NCBI RefSeq assembly: GCF_003058325.1
Contig: NZ_CP028843.1
Location: forward strand, 4,089,501 to 4,153,500
Reading direction: 5' to 3'
DNA: 64,000 nucleotides
Origin: Methylobacterium currus
GTDB taxonomy: Bacteria > Pseudomonadota > Alphaproteobacteria > Rhizobiales > Beijerinckiaceae
The notes beneath the pieces are model-generated. The model searched no databases and had not been told where the DNA came from. It saw only the letters and a list, made by a program, of their open reading frames with translations. A program made the position numbers and the translations under genes. Of this stretch, positions 24,129 through 32,626 are shown piece by piece (position 1 is the stretch's first letter; each line of letters starts with the position of its first letter).

Positions 24129-26224
24129 ACGCCGAGCCGCAGAAATCGGAGCGGCGCTGGGCCGAGCTCGAGAAGGCGCTCGCTCATGTCGAGACCTGGC
24201 TCGCCCCCGAGGTCGAGCGCGTCGCGCGGGGCTTCGAGGGCGGCCAGGCGGGCGCGTTTCACGGGTTGGTCATGGGTCCGGACGAAGCGCGGCGCGCACT
24301 CTCGGACGAGCGCCGCTCCCGCATCCCGGTCGACCGGGCCGCTGCGGCGAAAGACCTTCCGGAGCAGACGCGCCTGGCGACGCTGTGCGGCGCCGACGCT
24401 TTCGACGCCTGCGTGTTGCTGCTGGCGCTCGCGCCGGAGGTTTCGAGCCGCTTCGGCCGGATCTACGCCTTCCTGCAGGACGATCTGGCGAGAACGCGCC
24501 CGACGTTCGACCTCGTCCTCAATCTCATCGCGCGCGACCCCGCCGAGCGGCTGGCACTCCGGCGCAGATTCGCGCCCGACGCGCCGCTGATCGCCGAGCG
24601 GATGATCCAGACATGGGGCGAGCCCGGCGGACACTGGCTGACGACGCAGATCACGCTCGATGCGCAGATTCTGCGCCTCCTCACCGGGGACAGCGGGATC
24701 GACGAGCGGCTCGCCGGCTTCGTGCGCCTCGCGCCAGGGACCGCGCGCGCCGGGACGGATGATGACAGCGCCGCCGCCGCCGGGGCGTCCGCGGCGCTCG
24801 TCCGCGCCCGGCGCGTGTGGTTCGACGGACCCGACCCCTTCGCGAAGCGGCGGGCCGCGGCCGAGGCCGCGCGGCTCGCCGGGATGCCGTTGATCGAGAT
24901 CGACGAGACCGCCATTCCCGCCGACCGCCCGCCGGCGCAGATCGCCGCCCTGCTCGTCCGGGAGGCGGCGCTGCGCGACGCGGCGCTGTTCCTCGACGGG
25001 CTCGAGGACGAGGACAGCCGCGAGCCCTGCCCGTTCTGCACGGCCTTTCTGGCGGAGGCCGAGCGGAAGGGGGCGATCGCATTCCTCGCGGGCAAGCAGG
25101 CCTGGCTGAGGGACGGCTGGGCCGCGCGCGGCCTTGCCCGGGTCGCCGTCCCGCGACCGGACGCGTCCGCCCGGCAGGCGATCTGGACCACGAGCCTCGC
25201 CGCGCACGACCTCGGCCTCACGGCGGATCAGATCCATGTCCTGGCGCGGCGTTACCGCCTGACCGGCCGCCAGATCGAGACCGCCGCGGCGGTCGCGGCC
25301 GCGGCGGAGCCGGATGCCCGGCCCGATGCGGCATCGCCGAACGCGGCATATCGGCGGGTCGTCGCCGCGACGCGCGCCCAGACCGGACAGAGGATCGGCG
25401 CACTCGCCGCCCGGAGGCCGCCTCGGGCGCGGTGGGAGGACCTGATCCTTCCCGAGGATGCGCTGAGGCAGCTGCGCGAGCTCTGCCGGCGCGTCGAGCT
25501 GCGCGACAGCGTGCTGTCGCGATGGGGCGAGCGTCACCGCGCCGGCTCCGCGCGCGGCGTCCACGCGCTCTTCGCCGGCTCCTCCGGCACGGGCAAGACC
25601 ATGGCGGCGGAAATCGTCGCCGGCGAACTCGGGCTGGATCTGTTCCGGATCAGCCTCCCGAACACCGTCAGCAAGTACATCGGCGAGACCGAGAAGAACC
25701 TCGACCGCATCTTCGACGCCGCCGAGGATAGCAACGCCATCCTGTTCTTCGACGAGGCCGACGCCATCCTCGGCAAGCGCTCCGAGGTCAGGGACTCCCA
25801 CGACCGCTACGCCAATCTCGAGATCAGCTACCTGCTGCAGCGGATGGAGGAGTTCGACGGCGTGTCGATCCTCGCGAGCAATCTGAGAGCGAACATCGAC
25901 GACGCCTTCACGCGGCGCCTCGCCTTCGTGATCCACTTCCCCTTCCCCGACGCCGCCCACCGCCGGCGGATCTGGGAAGGCGCCTGGCCCGATCCGGACC
26001 GGCGGCCACGCGACGTCGACCTCGATCGTCTGGCGTCCCAGTTCAAGCTCAGCGGCGGCAGCATCTCGAATATCGCGGTCGCCGCCTCCTTCCTCGCGGC
26101 GGAGCGTGAACAGGACGTCGCGACGGGCGACGTCGTCACGGCGCTCCGGCGTGAATTCCAGAAGCTCGGCAAGCCCGCCGCAGAGCAGGAGCTCCGCGAC
26201 AGCCTCACTGCGGGAGTCGCGTGA
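24125..26224 (+). CDS. AAA+ ATPase of the contractile injection system
   Basis: 699 residues. The C-terminal AAA+ module has Walker A 'GSSGTGKT' (Gly485-Thr492), Walker B 'ILFFDEADAIL' with Asp543-Glu544, sensor-1/arginine region 'GVSILASNLRANIDDAFTRR' and 'RRIWEG' after it. The N-terminal 450 residues are helical, with a degenerate, non-catalytic ATPase-like domain ('FLDGLEDEDSREP'). This matches the large ATPase found in PVC/Afp-type loci (position 15 in that nomenclature), thought to act in assembly of the particle rather than sheath recycling. Coupled to the gene before (ATGA) and after (TGATG). Confidence 0.93.
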   Translation: MNAEPQKSERRWAELEKALAHVETWLAPEVERVARGFEGGQAGAFHGLVMGPDEARRALSDERRSRIPVDRAAAAKDLPEQTRLATLCGADAFDACVLLLALAPEVSSRFGRIYAFLQDDLARTRPTFDLVLNLIARDPAERLALRRRFAPDAPLIAERMIQTWGEPGGHWLTTQITLDAQILRLLTGDSGIDERLAGFVRLAPGTARAGTDDDSAAAAGASAALVRARRVWFDGPDPFAKRRAAAEAARLAGMPLIEIDETAIPADRPPAQIAALLVREAALRDAALFLDGLEDEDSREPCPFCTAFLAEAERKGAIAFLAGKQAWLRDGWAARGLARVAVPRPDASARQAIWTTSLAAHDLGLTADQIHVLARRYRLTGRQIETAAAVAAAAEPDARPDAASPNAAYRRVVAATRAQTGQRIGALAARRPPRARWEDLILPEDALRQLRELCRRVELRDSVLSRWGERHRAGSARGVHALFAGSSGTGKTMAAEIVAGELGLDLFRISLPNTVSKYIGETEKNLDRIFDAAEDSNAILFFDEADAILGKRSEVRDSHDRYANLEISYLLQRMEEFDGVSILASNLRANIDDAFTRRLAFVIHFPFPDAAHRRRIWEGAWPDPDRRPRDVDLDRLASQFKLSGGSISNIAVAASFLAAEREQDVATGDVVTALRREFQKLGKPAAEQELRDSLTAGVA

Positions 26225-27090
26225 TGCTCGATCTGGTGGACAAGGTGGTCGAGGAGATCCTGGACGCCGGCTGGCCGGTGACGCTGGCCAAGCCCGCCTT
26301 CTCCTTCGCCGCGCCCGACGACACCTTTCCGGCCTTCGTCGTCAATGCCGGCGGGCCGGTGCTGAACATCTTCATGACGGACGTGCGCGAGAACCGTCAC
26401 CTGCGGCGGCCCGAATGGGACAAGATCGAACTCGGCGCCGGAGCGTCCTCCTCGCATCCTCCGGTCTATCTCGACATCGTCTACGTCGTATCGGCCTGGA
26501 GCCCTGCAAGCGACCAGCAGGCGGCCGACCCGGTCGGCGTCGAGCACCGCTTCCTCGGCGAGGCGCTGCGCATCCTCCTGCGCAACCCGGACGTCGTGCC
26601 GCAGGCGATCGGCCTTCCGAGCGGGGGGGCCGTGTTCAACGCCGCGCACGTCTATCTCTCGGCCGCCTATCCCGAAGGCGGCCAGCCGCTCAACGACTTC
26701 TGGACCACGATGAAGCAGGGCTGGCGGCTGGCCGTCCAGCTCACGGTGACGGCGCCGCTCGACCTCCTGCTCGACGGCCCGGCCGAACCGCTCGTGATCA
26801 CCTTCATCCAGCGCTTCCTGCCGGCCGGATCGGCGACGGCCGAGCAGCGCATCCAGATCGGCGGGCGCGTCGTCCGCGCCGCCGGCGGCGCGCCGGTCCA
26901 GGGCGCAAGCGTCCGCCTGATGGCGTCCGGACGGGAGATCACGACCGATTCCCGCGGCCGCTACAGCTTCGCCGGGCTCCACCCCGGCCTGCACCGGATC
27001 CGGGCGTCGGCGGCCGGGCTGACCCCCCTCGAGCGCGACGTCAGCGTGCCGGACGGCCCGCCGGCGGACCACATCTTCGAGCTGTCGTGA
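26224..27090 (+). CDS. DUF4255 cap/terminator protein with carboxypeptidase-like Ig domain
   Basis: 288 residues. The N-terminal 180 residues fit DUF4255 (Afp16/Pvc16-like): 'LDLVDKVVEEILDAGWP', 'FPAFVVNAGGPVLNIFMTDVRENR' shortened here in sense, and 'LDIVYVVSAWS', a beta-rich protein that caps tube and sheath at the distal end and sets particle length. From about residue 218 a separate Ig-like carboxypeptidase-regulatory domain follows ('GGRVVRAAGGAPVQGASVRL', 'DSRGRYSFAGLHPG'). A GTG at 26221 is immediately upstream of the ATG; I use the ATG in the TGATG overlap. Confidence 0.9.
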   Translation: MLDLVDKVVEEILDAGWPVTLAKPAFSFAAPDDTFPAFVVNAGGPVLNIFMTDVRENRHLRRPEWDKIELGAGASSSHPPVYLDIVYVVSAWSPASDQQAADPVGVEHRFLGEALRILLRNPDVVPQAIGLPSGGAVFNAAHVYLSAAYPEGGQPLNDFWTTMKQGWRLAVQLTVTAPLDLLLDGPAEPLVITFIQRFLPAGSATAEQRIQIGGRVVRAAGGAPVQGASVRLMASGREITTDSRGRYSFAGLHPGLHRIRASAAGLTPLERDVSVPDGPPADHIFELS

Positions 27091-27100
27091 GGAAGCGATC

Positions 27101-28276
27101 ATGGCGACCAGCTATCCCAACACGCCCGGCGTCCAGATCCTCGAGGTTCGGCTCGGCGCGCCGCCCATCGCCGGCGTCGGCACCAGCACCGCGGGCTTCG
27201 TCGGCAAGTCGCCGATGACCGGCCGCTTCCTGAAGGTCGCGCGGCTCGTCACGAGCGCCGACCAGTTCGAGGCCGACTACATCACCGGCAAAAACGCCGC
27301 CGACCCGCCGGCTGCCGACAGCACCTCGCTCTCCCGGGCGGTGTTCGGCTTCTTCGAGAACGGCGGGACGACCTGCTACGTCGTCAACGTCGATTCCGAG
27401 GCCCAGGGAGACGTCGTCGCCGGGATCAAGCTGCTGGAGCCGATCGACGAGGTCGCGATCATCGCCGCTCCCGGCCACGTCCATCCGGACGTCTATGCCG
27501 CCCTGGAGGACCAAGCCTTCCGGACCGGCGACCGCTTCGCCCTTCTCGACCCGCCCGCCAAGGTCGACGACCTCGCCAAGCTCAAGGCGGGCGGCTCCAA
27601 CCGTCCTCCGGCCTCCGACTACGCGGCATTCTACTATCCGAGGATCCAGGTGATGCCGAGGCTCGCCAACGATCCGAAGGACAGCGTCGCCAATCCCATC
27701 TTCGCCTCGCCCACCGGACATATCGCGGGCGTCTATGCGCGCGTCGACGCGGCGCGCGGCGTCCACAAGGCCCCGGCGAACGAACGCATCCTCGGCGCGC
27801 TCGGGGTCGAGCACCCGCTCGGCAATGCGGAACAGAACACGCTGAACGCCGACGGCGTGAACCTCATCCGCATGTTCGCCGGGCAGGCCACGCTCTGGGG
27901 CGCGCGCACGCTGCAGGCCGCCGACGCGGCGGACAAGACCTTCCGCTACATCAACGTCCGCAGGCTGGTGAACTACGTCGAGGAGTCGCTCGAGGACGGC
28001 CTGCGCTTCGCGGTGTTTGAGCCGAACAACCTCGCCCTGCGCCAGACGATCACGCGCTCGGTGCGCGGGTTTCTCGACGGGGTCTGGCGCGACGGGGCGC
28101 TCTTCGGCGCGACGCCGGACGAGGCCTACTACGTGCGCTTCCCGGATCTCTTCAACCGGGACGAGGACCGTGCGCTCGGCAAGCTCACGATCGAGATCGG
28201 CCTCAGGGCCGTCTATCCGGCCGAGTTCATCATCGTGAGGATCGGCCTGATCATGCAGAACGCAGCCGCTGCCTGA
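27101..28276 (+). CDS. Contractile tail sheath protein
   Basis: 391 residues, homologous to phage sheath proteins. The N-terminus 'PNTPGVQILEV' and 'IAGVGTSTAGFVGKSPMTG' is the family's opening strand, which interlocks with neighbouring subunits. The C-terminal third has 'GARTLQAADAADKTFRYINV', then 'VNYVEESLEDGLRFAVFEPN' and 'LTIEIGLRAVYPAEFI', the conserved sheath C-terminal domain. It forms the contracting outer cylinder. Only one sheath gene is present, whereas Afp and PVC loci have three; single-sheath loci are known in other lineages. Confidence 0.95.
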   Translation: MATSYPNTPGVQILEVRLGAPPIAGVGTSTAGFVGKSPMTGRFLKVARLVTSADQFEADYITGKNAADPPAADSTSLSRAVFGFFENGGTTCYVVNVDSEAQGDVVAGIKLLEPIDEVAIIAAPGHVHPDVYAALEDQAFRTGDRFALLDPPAKVDDLAKLKAGGSNRPPASDYAAFYYPRIQVMPRLANDPKDSVANPIFASPTGHIAGVYARVDAARGVHKAPANERILGALGVEHPLGNAEQNTLNADGVNLIRMFAGQATLWGARTLQAADAADKTFRYINVRRLVNYVEESLEDGLRFAVFEPNNLALRQTITRSVRGFLDGVWRDGALFGATPDEAYYVRFPDLFNRDEDRALGKLTIEIGLRAVYPAEFIIVRIGLIMQNAAAA

Positions 28277-28304
28277 TCCTGATCCCGAACAAGGAGCCGC
28301 CGCC

Positions 28305-28748
28305 ATGCCACAGCCCGGCCAGCAGCCGATCTATTTCAGGGCCTTCCAGTTCATGGTCGAGATCGACGGGATCGACAACGCCCGCTTCCAGGAGGTGGGC
28401 GGCATCGATGCCACCATCGACATGATCGAGTACCGCGAGGGCGGAGACATCCTCGGCCCCCGCAAGTTCCCGGGAATGACCAAGCATTCGAACCTGTCGC
28501 TCAAGCGCGGATTCACCGACGACAAGCAGTTGTTCAACTGGTTCGAGGACGTCATGACCGGACGAACCGAGAAGATCCGCAAGAATATTTCGATCGTCCA
28601 GCTCGACATGGCGGGAAAGGAGACGCTTCGCTGGAATCTCTTCAGCGCCTTCCCGATCAAGTACACGGCGGCGTCCTACAACGCCAAGGGCAATGAGCTT
28701 TCGATCGAGTCTCTCGAGATCGCCTACGAGCGGATCGAGAAGGCGTGA
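28305..28748 (+). CDS. Inner tube protein (gp19/Hcp-like)
   Basis: 147 residues of the T4 gp19-like tube family: 'FQFMVEIDGIDNARFQEVGG', 'IEYREGGDILGPRKFPGMTK', 'SLKRGFTDDKQLFNWFEDV' and the final 'IESLEIAYERIE'. These subunits stack as hexamers to make the rigid inner tube through which cargo is loaded. It follows the sheath gene, as in all contractile tails. No second tube gene is visible, although Afp/PVC have two. Confidence 0.95.
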   Translation: MPQPGQQPIYFRAFQFMVEIDGIDNARFQEVGGIDATIDMIEYREGGDILGPRKFPGMTKHSNLSLKRGFTDDKQLFNWFEDVMTGRTEKIRKNISIVQLDMAGKETLRWNLFSAFPIKYTAASYNAKGNELSIESLEIAYERIEKA

Positions 28749-28758
28749 GGAGGCCGCG

Positions 28759-29151
28759 ATGCTGCAGACCGAATACGACTTCACGCTCCCGATCGGCTAC
28801 CAGGACGGGGAGGGGTCGCTGCACCGGGACGGGGTGATGCGCCTCGCGACCGCGGCGGACGAGATCCTGCCGCTGAAGGATTCCCGCGTGCAGGGCAATC
28901 CGGCCTATCTCTCGGTCATCGTCCTCTCGCGCGTCGTCTCGCGGCTTGGTTCGGTGCCGCAGATCACCCCGAAGGTGATCGAAGGCCTCTACGCGGCTGA
29001 CATGGCCTACCTGCAGGCCCTCTACAACAAGCTCAACGACGTCGATGCACAGAGCGAGCAGATGTGCCCGAACTGCAGCCACGTCTTCGCGGCGGAATAC
29101 GCCGCGGGGGGATCCTCGGCTACCCTCTCGACCAGCTCTACGAGGAGGTAG
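28759..29151 (+). CDS. Tail-assembly protein, zero-frame product (130 aa)
   Basis: ATG at 28759 with GAGGAGG seven bases before it. The protein reads 'DFTLPIGYQDGEGSLHRDGV', 'MRLATAADEILPLKDSRVQG', 'SVIVLSRVVSRLG' and ends in a CxxC motif 'MCPNCSHVF', a T4-like/phage-tail assembly family found just after the tube gene in eCIS loci. The last 14 codons (after 'EYAAGG') look non-native, and a second frame takes over there with strong conservation. The gene therefore probably also makes a longer frameshifted protein, listed next. Confidence 0.85.
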   Translation: MLQTEYDFTLPIGYQDGEGSLHRDGVMRLATAADEILPLKDSRVQGNPAYLSVIVLSRVVSRLGSVPQITPKVIEGLYAADMAYLQALYNKLNDVDAQSEQMCPNCSHVFAAEYAAGGSSATLSTSSTRR

Positions 29152-29294
29152 CCTTCCTGGCCTACCATTTCCACTGGCCGCTCGATCAGCTCGTGGCGCT
29201 GGAACACGCCGAGCGGCGGAAATGGGTGAGCGAAGTCTCCCGCATGAACGAACGATCCATCGCCGAGGCGAAAGCGAGCCTGGAGCTGACATGA
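28759..29294 (+). CDS. Frameshifted tail-assembly fusion (about 178 aa) with a DUF6760-like end
   Basis: Reading 28759-29112 and then continuing one base back from 29112 gives '...EYAAGG' joined to 'ILGYPLDQLYEEVAFLAYHF' and 'HWPLDQLVALEHAERRKWV', ending at 29294. The downstream part is the short conserved protein that follows this gene in related loci, best matched to DUF6760. The only standard start for it alone is GTG 29064, 14 codons before the conserved part and lacking a clear ribosome site. A slippery GGGGGGA heptamer in the right phase and a following hairpin support a programmed -1 shift like the lambda G/GT switch. A sequencing error in the G-run is the main alternative. Confidence 0.6.
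29106..29153 (+). promoter_or_regulatory. Candidate programmed -1 frameshift site
   Basis: GGGGGGA at 29106-29112 is phased X-XXY-YYZ in the upstream frame (codons GGG at 29107 and GGA at 29110). After a 5-base spacer (29113-29117), the sequence folds into a hairpin: GGCTACC (29118-29124) pairs with GGTAGCC (29147-29153), and CTCG (29127-29130) pairs with CGAG (29141-29144), around a 10-base loop. The zero-frame TAG lies inside the stem. Slippery site, spacer and stem all have the geometry of known -1 frameshift signals. Confidence 0.65.
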
Positions 29295-30064
29295 CGCGGC
29301 TGGAATTGCGCGACGACATCGGCGGACAGATCGCGGGCCGGCATGGCGGCTTCGCCGCCCGCCTGGCCGGACGCTACGCCTTCTCCCGCGCGTCGGCCTC
29401 GGCCGCCGCCATGACGCTTCACGCCGCGGGGCCCTCGTCGCTGATCCTGCACCTCCGGTCGACGCTCAGCGCCGCGCCGCGCTTCAACCTGTCGCTGACC
29501 GTCGCGGCCGTTCTGCGGGAGGTGGCACGCCCGGCCGCGGAGACGAGGCCGCCCGCCCGCATCGCAGCGCCGGTTGCGGCGATCCGTGAGCGCGCTACGC
29601 CGCCGCGTGCATCGGAAGCGCCGCGCCGCCCGCTGCTCCCGCGGTCCAACGCCCCCCGGACTCCGCCCGTCGCGCGCGAGATGCGCCTCAGCACCGTCCG
29701 TGAGACCGTGTTCCGGACGCGAGCGATCGGCGCTCCCGAGCCGGGAGGCCATCCTGCGGGCCCGCCCGACGCCCGCGCCGTGCGCCGTTACGCACCCGCC
29801 GCCAGCAGGCGCCGCGAATTCGCCGTCGCAGCGCTGCCGCGCGCGATGGCGCGGCCGGACGCCCGACCGCTCGCGGCGGCGATCGGCCGGCTCGAGGCGG
29901 CGGTCGACAAGCTCGCGGGCGGGGCCCGGCAGGAGGTGCTGCGATCCTCCGCCGAGAGCGTCGCGCCGATGCCGCCGATCGATCCGCGGCGGATCGCCGA
30001 CGAGGTCCTGCGGACCCTCGACCATCGCGTCGTCGCGATGCGCGAGCGGATGGGGCGGAGGTAG
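29291..30064 (+). CDS. eCIS-associated protein of unknown function (257 aa)
   Basis: ATG at 29291 overlaps the stop of the preceding frame (ATGA). The N-terminal 90 residues form a folded-looking region ('GGFAARLAGRYAFSRASASA'), then about 100 residues are Pro/Arg/Ala-rich and probably disordered, and the last 60 form helices ending 'RRIADEVLRTLDHRVVAMRE'. That final motif ('Ia..V...ldrR..a.rERmGR') recurs at the C-termini of short proteins at this position in eCIS loci. It is too short, and lacks the coiled coils, to be a tape measure. It may bridge tube and baseplate. Confidence 0.75.
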   Translation: MTRLELRDDIGGQIAGRHGGFAARLAGRYAFSRASASAAAMTLHAAGPSSLILHLRSTLSAAPRFNLSLTVAAVLREVARPAAETRPPARIAAPVAAIRERATPPRASEAPRRPLLPRSNAPRTPPVAREMRLSTVRETVFRTRAIGAPEPGGHPAGPPDARAVRRYAPAASRRREFAVAALPRAMARPDARPLAAAIGRLEAAVDKLAGGARQEVLRSSAESVAPMPPIDPRRIADEVLRTLDHRVVAMRERMGRR

Positions 30065-30066
30065 CA

Positions 30067-30720
30067 ATGGCGCTCGTCAAGGCCACCATCACCACCGAGC
30101 ATTCGGGCGCCGTGTTTTCCGTGATGTTCAATCCGGAGGAATACGCGGTCAATCAGGACAACACCTTCGCATCGCAGAGCATTCCTGGCCTCAGCGGTCC
30201 GGTCATCCAGTTCGCGCATGGAGGGTCACGCACGCTCGACCTGGAATTGCTGTTCGACACCTACGAGCAGCAGAGGGACGTGCGGCAGGAAACCGAAAGG
30301 CTGATCAAGCTGATGCGGATCGACCCGGAGCTGCACGCCCCGCCGATCCTGAGGGTCGAGTGGGCATCGCTGCAGTTCCGCTGCGTGCTGACCCGCGCCA
30401 ACCAGCGCTTCATCCTGTTCCTCGCCGACGGGCGGCCGGTCCGGGCGCGCGTCACGACGAGCTTCCAGGAATTCATCGACCCCGAGCGCGAAGCCAAGGA
30501 GGTCAGCCGCCAGACCGCCGACTACACCAAGCTCCACACGGTGGCGCAGGGCGAGACGCTGAGCGCGATCGCCGGCCGGACATACGGCGATCCGCGCCTG
30601 TGGCGGGTGCTGGCCGTGGCCAACGGCATGGACGATCCCTTCGACCTCCGGGCCGGCCGCGCCCTCGTCGTCCCCGCCATCCCCTACGTCGACGCCGAGA
30701 CCGGGGAGCTCGTCACCTGA
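30067..30720 (+). CDS. LysM baseplate protein (tube initiator, Pvc7-like)
   Basis: 217 residues. The N-terminal 150 residues follow the CIS-tube-associated family: 'VMFNPEEYAVNQDNTF', 'LDLELLFDTYEQQRDVR' and 'VLTRANQRFILFLADGRP'. The C-terminal 55 residues are a LysM domain ('HTVAQGETLSAIAGRTYGDP', 'LRAGRALVVPAIPYVD'). This matches the gp53/Pvc7-like protein that joins the spike hub to the first tube ring. It is 2 bases after the previous stop and overlaps the hub gene (TGATG). Confidence 0.92.
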   Translation: MALVKATITTEHSGAVFSVMFNPEEYAVNQDNTFASQSIPGLSGPVIQFAHGGSRTLDLELLFDTYEQQRDVRQETERLIKLMRIDPELHAPPILRVEWASLQFRCVLTRANQRFILFLADGRPVRARVTTSFQEFIDPEREAKEVSRQTADYTKLHTVAQGETLSAIAGRTYGDPRLWRVLAVANGMDDPFDLRAGRALVVPAIPYVDAETGELVT

Positions 30721-31940
30721 TGGGCGCCTATCCCCGATACGCCCCGGAATACGCGCTCAGGATCGACGACGCGCCGATCCCGGCGGCCCTGCGCGGCTGC
30801 ATCTCCAGCCTCACCTACGAGGATGGCATCGACGGCGCCGACAGGGTCGAGATCACGATCGCCAATCCCTCCCTCGTCTGGCTCGACCATCCGCTGCTCG
30901 CCGTCGATCAGCCCTTGTCGCTCGCCATCGGCTATGCGGGCGAAACGCTGGAGGAGGTCTTCGCCGGCGAGATCACCGGCGTCGCCCCGAGCTTCCCTTC
31001 CGGCGGCATGCCGATGATCACCGTCACCGCGCACGACTTCCTGCAGCGGCTGACGCACGGGACCAAGGACCGCGGCTTCAGGGTCAGCATTCCGAGCATC
31101 GGCAACTTCCCCCTGCCGGATCCGCTGGTCGCCGCCATCGTCAGCGGGACCAACGCGCTGATCCCTGACATCGACCCGATCGGCGGGGCGCTCTCGACGC
31201 TGGTGTCGCTCGCGACGTTCCTCAGCTTCCCGCAATTCGCCCAGAAATCGGTCAGGCTGCAGACATCGGAGAGCGACTTCGACTTTCTGAAGCGCGTATC
31301 GAGGGAGAACGGTTGGGAGATCTTCATCGATCATTCGGCCGAGCCCAAGGGCCGCGTGCTGCGCTTCCAGTTCCTGCTGCAGGATTATTCGGCGAGCGTC
31401 GAGCTCGCCTGGGGATCCTCGCTGATCGAGTTCACGCCGCGGCTGACGACCGTCGGCGACATCTTCGGGGTCAGCGCGCGCGTCTGGGTCGACAGCATCG
31501 GTGTCGAGTTCGTGATCATCGTCTCCTGGGACTACGACCGCGCCTCGCTCGACGTCCAGATCTACCCGAACCTGGTCGGCCAGATCGACGACCTGATCGG
31601 GCCGGCGAACGCCAAGAAGACGCTCACCGTCAAGCCGACCGGCTACGCCACCGCACCGCGCAAGATACTCGGCGAGCTGCTGCCACGCCTCAACGGCCGG
31701 CAGACCGGCCGCGGCAGCGCGATCGGCAACCCGCGGATCAAGTCCACCAAGGTGTGCCGGCTCGGCAATCTCGGCGGCCAGTTCGGCGGGCTCTATCGCA
31801 TCACCTCGGCGAGCCACACCTTCGATTCCAGCGGCTACCGCACCTCCTTCGAGGCCCGCAAGGAGGTCTGGTTCGGCTCGGTGCCCCTGCCTTTCTCCGC
31901 TCCAAACTACCGGCCGCTCACCGGCCAGTTCGCACGTTGA
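30720..31940 (+). CDS. gpD-like baseplate hub protein
   Basis: 406 residues of the phage late-control gpD family, equivalent to the N-terminal (gp27-like) part of VgrG. Segments such as 'YALRIDDAPIPAALRGCISS', 'EEVFAGEITGVAPSFPSGG' and 'ITVTAHDFLQRLTHGTKDRG' are typical. It forms the trimeric hub under the tube. In Afp and PVC particles hub and spike are one fused protein; here the spike OB-fold is a separate gene immediately downstream, as in Mu- and P2-like phages. Start chosen at ATG 30720 in the TGATG overlap; the frame is open far upstream but non-coding. Confidence 0.9.
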   Translation: MGAYPRYAPEYALRIDDAPIPAALRGCISSLTYEDGIDGADRVEITIANPSLVWLDHPLLAVDQPLSLAIGYAGETLEEVFAGEITGVAPSFPSGGMPMITVTAHDFLQRLTHGTKDRGFRVSIPSIGNFPLPDPLVAAIVSGTNALIPDIDPIGGALSTLVSLATFLSFPQFAQKSVRLQTSESDFDFLKRVSRENGWEIFIDHSAEPKGRVLRFQFLLQDYSASVELAWGSSLIEFTPRLTTVGDIFGVSARVWVDSIGVEFVIIVSWDYDRASLDVQIYPNLVGQIDDLIGPANAKKTLTVKPTGYATAPRKILGELLPRLNGRQTGRGSAIGNPRIKSTKVCRLGNLGGQFGGLYRITSASHTFDSSGYRTSFEARKEVWFGSVPLPFSAPNYRPLTGQFAR

Positions 31941-31953
31941 AGGAGGTCGCGTC

Positions 31954-32616
31954 ATGAGCCAGTCGGTCAGGCAACTCGCGGGCGTCGCGGACGGACCGCT
32001 TCCGGATGAGTTCGCGATCGCGCCGGGCGTCGTCACGAACAACGTCGACATGATCGCCGAGGGCCGCGTGCAGGTGCATATCGCGTCTGCGCCGGGCATC
32101 GATCCGTGGGCGCGGCTGTCGAGCGTCGGCGGGGGCTCCGGCCGCGGCTTCTACTGGGTGCCGCAGCTGCACGACGAGGTGCTCGTCGCCTTCGCGCAGA
32201 ACGATCCGAACTCGGCCTACGTGCTCGGCGGGCTCTGGAGCACGCTGTGCCGGCCGCCCTCGCTCGTGCCGGTCGAGGCGCCGACCAAGCGCGTGATCAA
32301 GACCGGCGTCGCCGCCGGCATCGGCCACGAGATCGAGTTCGACGACGCCCTGCAGTCGATCTCGATCACCACCTCGACGATGCAGAAGGTCACGCTCGAC
32401 CCCCTCGCCATCACGTTGAGCAACCTCGCCGGGACGCTCAAGATCTCGCTCGACAACACGACCCAGTCGATCTCGATCCAGGCCGTCAACAGCATCGACC
32501 TCAAGGCGACCGAGATCTCGCTGACCGGTGCGTCGGTCGCGATCAAGGCGGGCAGTGTCTCCGTCACGTCGGCCGGGCCGTGCACGGTCACCGGCCTTCC
32601 CATCAAGTTGAATTGA
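31954..32616 (+). CDS. gpV/VgrG-like spike protein
   Basis: 220 residues. The N-terminal half is the gp5/gpV OB-fold: 'FAIAPGVVTNNVDMIAEGRV', 'GSGRGFYWVPQLHDEVLVAF' and 'SAYVLGGLWST'. The C-terminal half is a run of short alternating strands ('KISLDNTTQSISIQAVNSID', 'LKATEISLTG') expected for the trimeric beta-helix of the membrane-piercing spike. Strong AAGGAGG ribosome site before ATG 31954. It sits between the hub and the PAAR tip genes, in structural order. Confidence 0.93.
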   Translation: MSQSVRQLAGVADGPLPDEFAIAPGVVTNNVDMIAEGRVQVHIASAPGIDPWARLSSVGGGSGRGFYWVPQLHDEVLVAFAQNDPNSAYVLGGLWSTLCRPPSLVPVEAPTKRVIKTGVAAGIGHEIEFDDALQSISITTSTMQKVTLDPLAITLSNLAGTLKISLDNTTQSISIQAVNSIDLKATEISLTGASVAIKAGSVSVTSAGPCTVTGLPIKLN

Positions 32617-32626
32617 GGAGGCCGGC

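Noticed and set aside
28305..28748. Reading the locus as a type VI secretion system (tube protein resembling Hcp)
   Set aside because: No TssJLM membrane complex, no ClpV, and a DUF4255 cap, LysM baseplate protein and DUF4157 cargo are present, all pointing to an extracellular contractile injection system.
29064..29294. DUF6760-like protein as an independent gene from GTG 29064
   Set aside because: Possible, but the first 14 residues are unlike homologous starts, no ribosome site precedes it, and the slippery heptamer plus hairpin explain the overlap better. Kept as the alternative in the frameshift entry.
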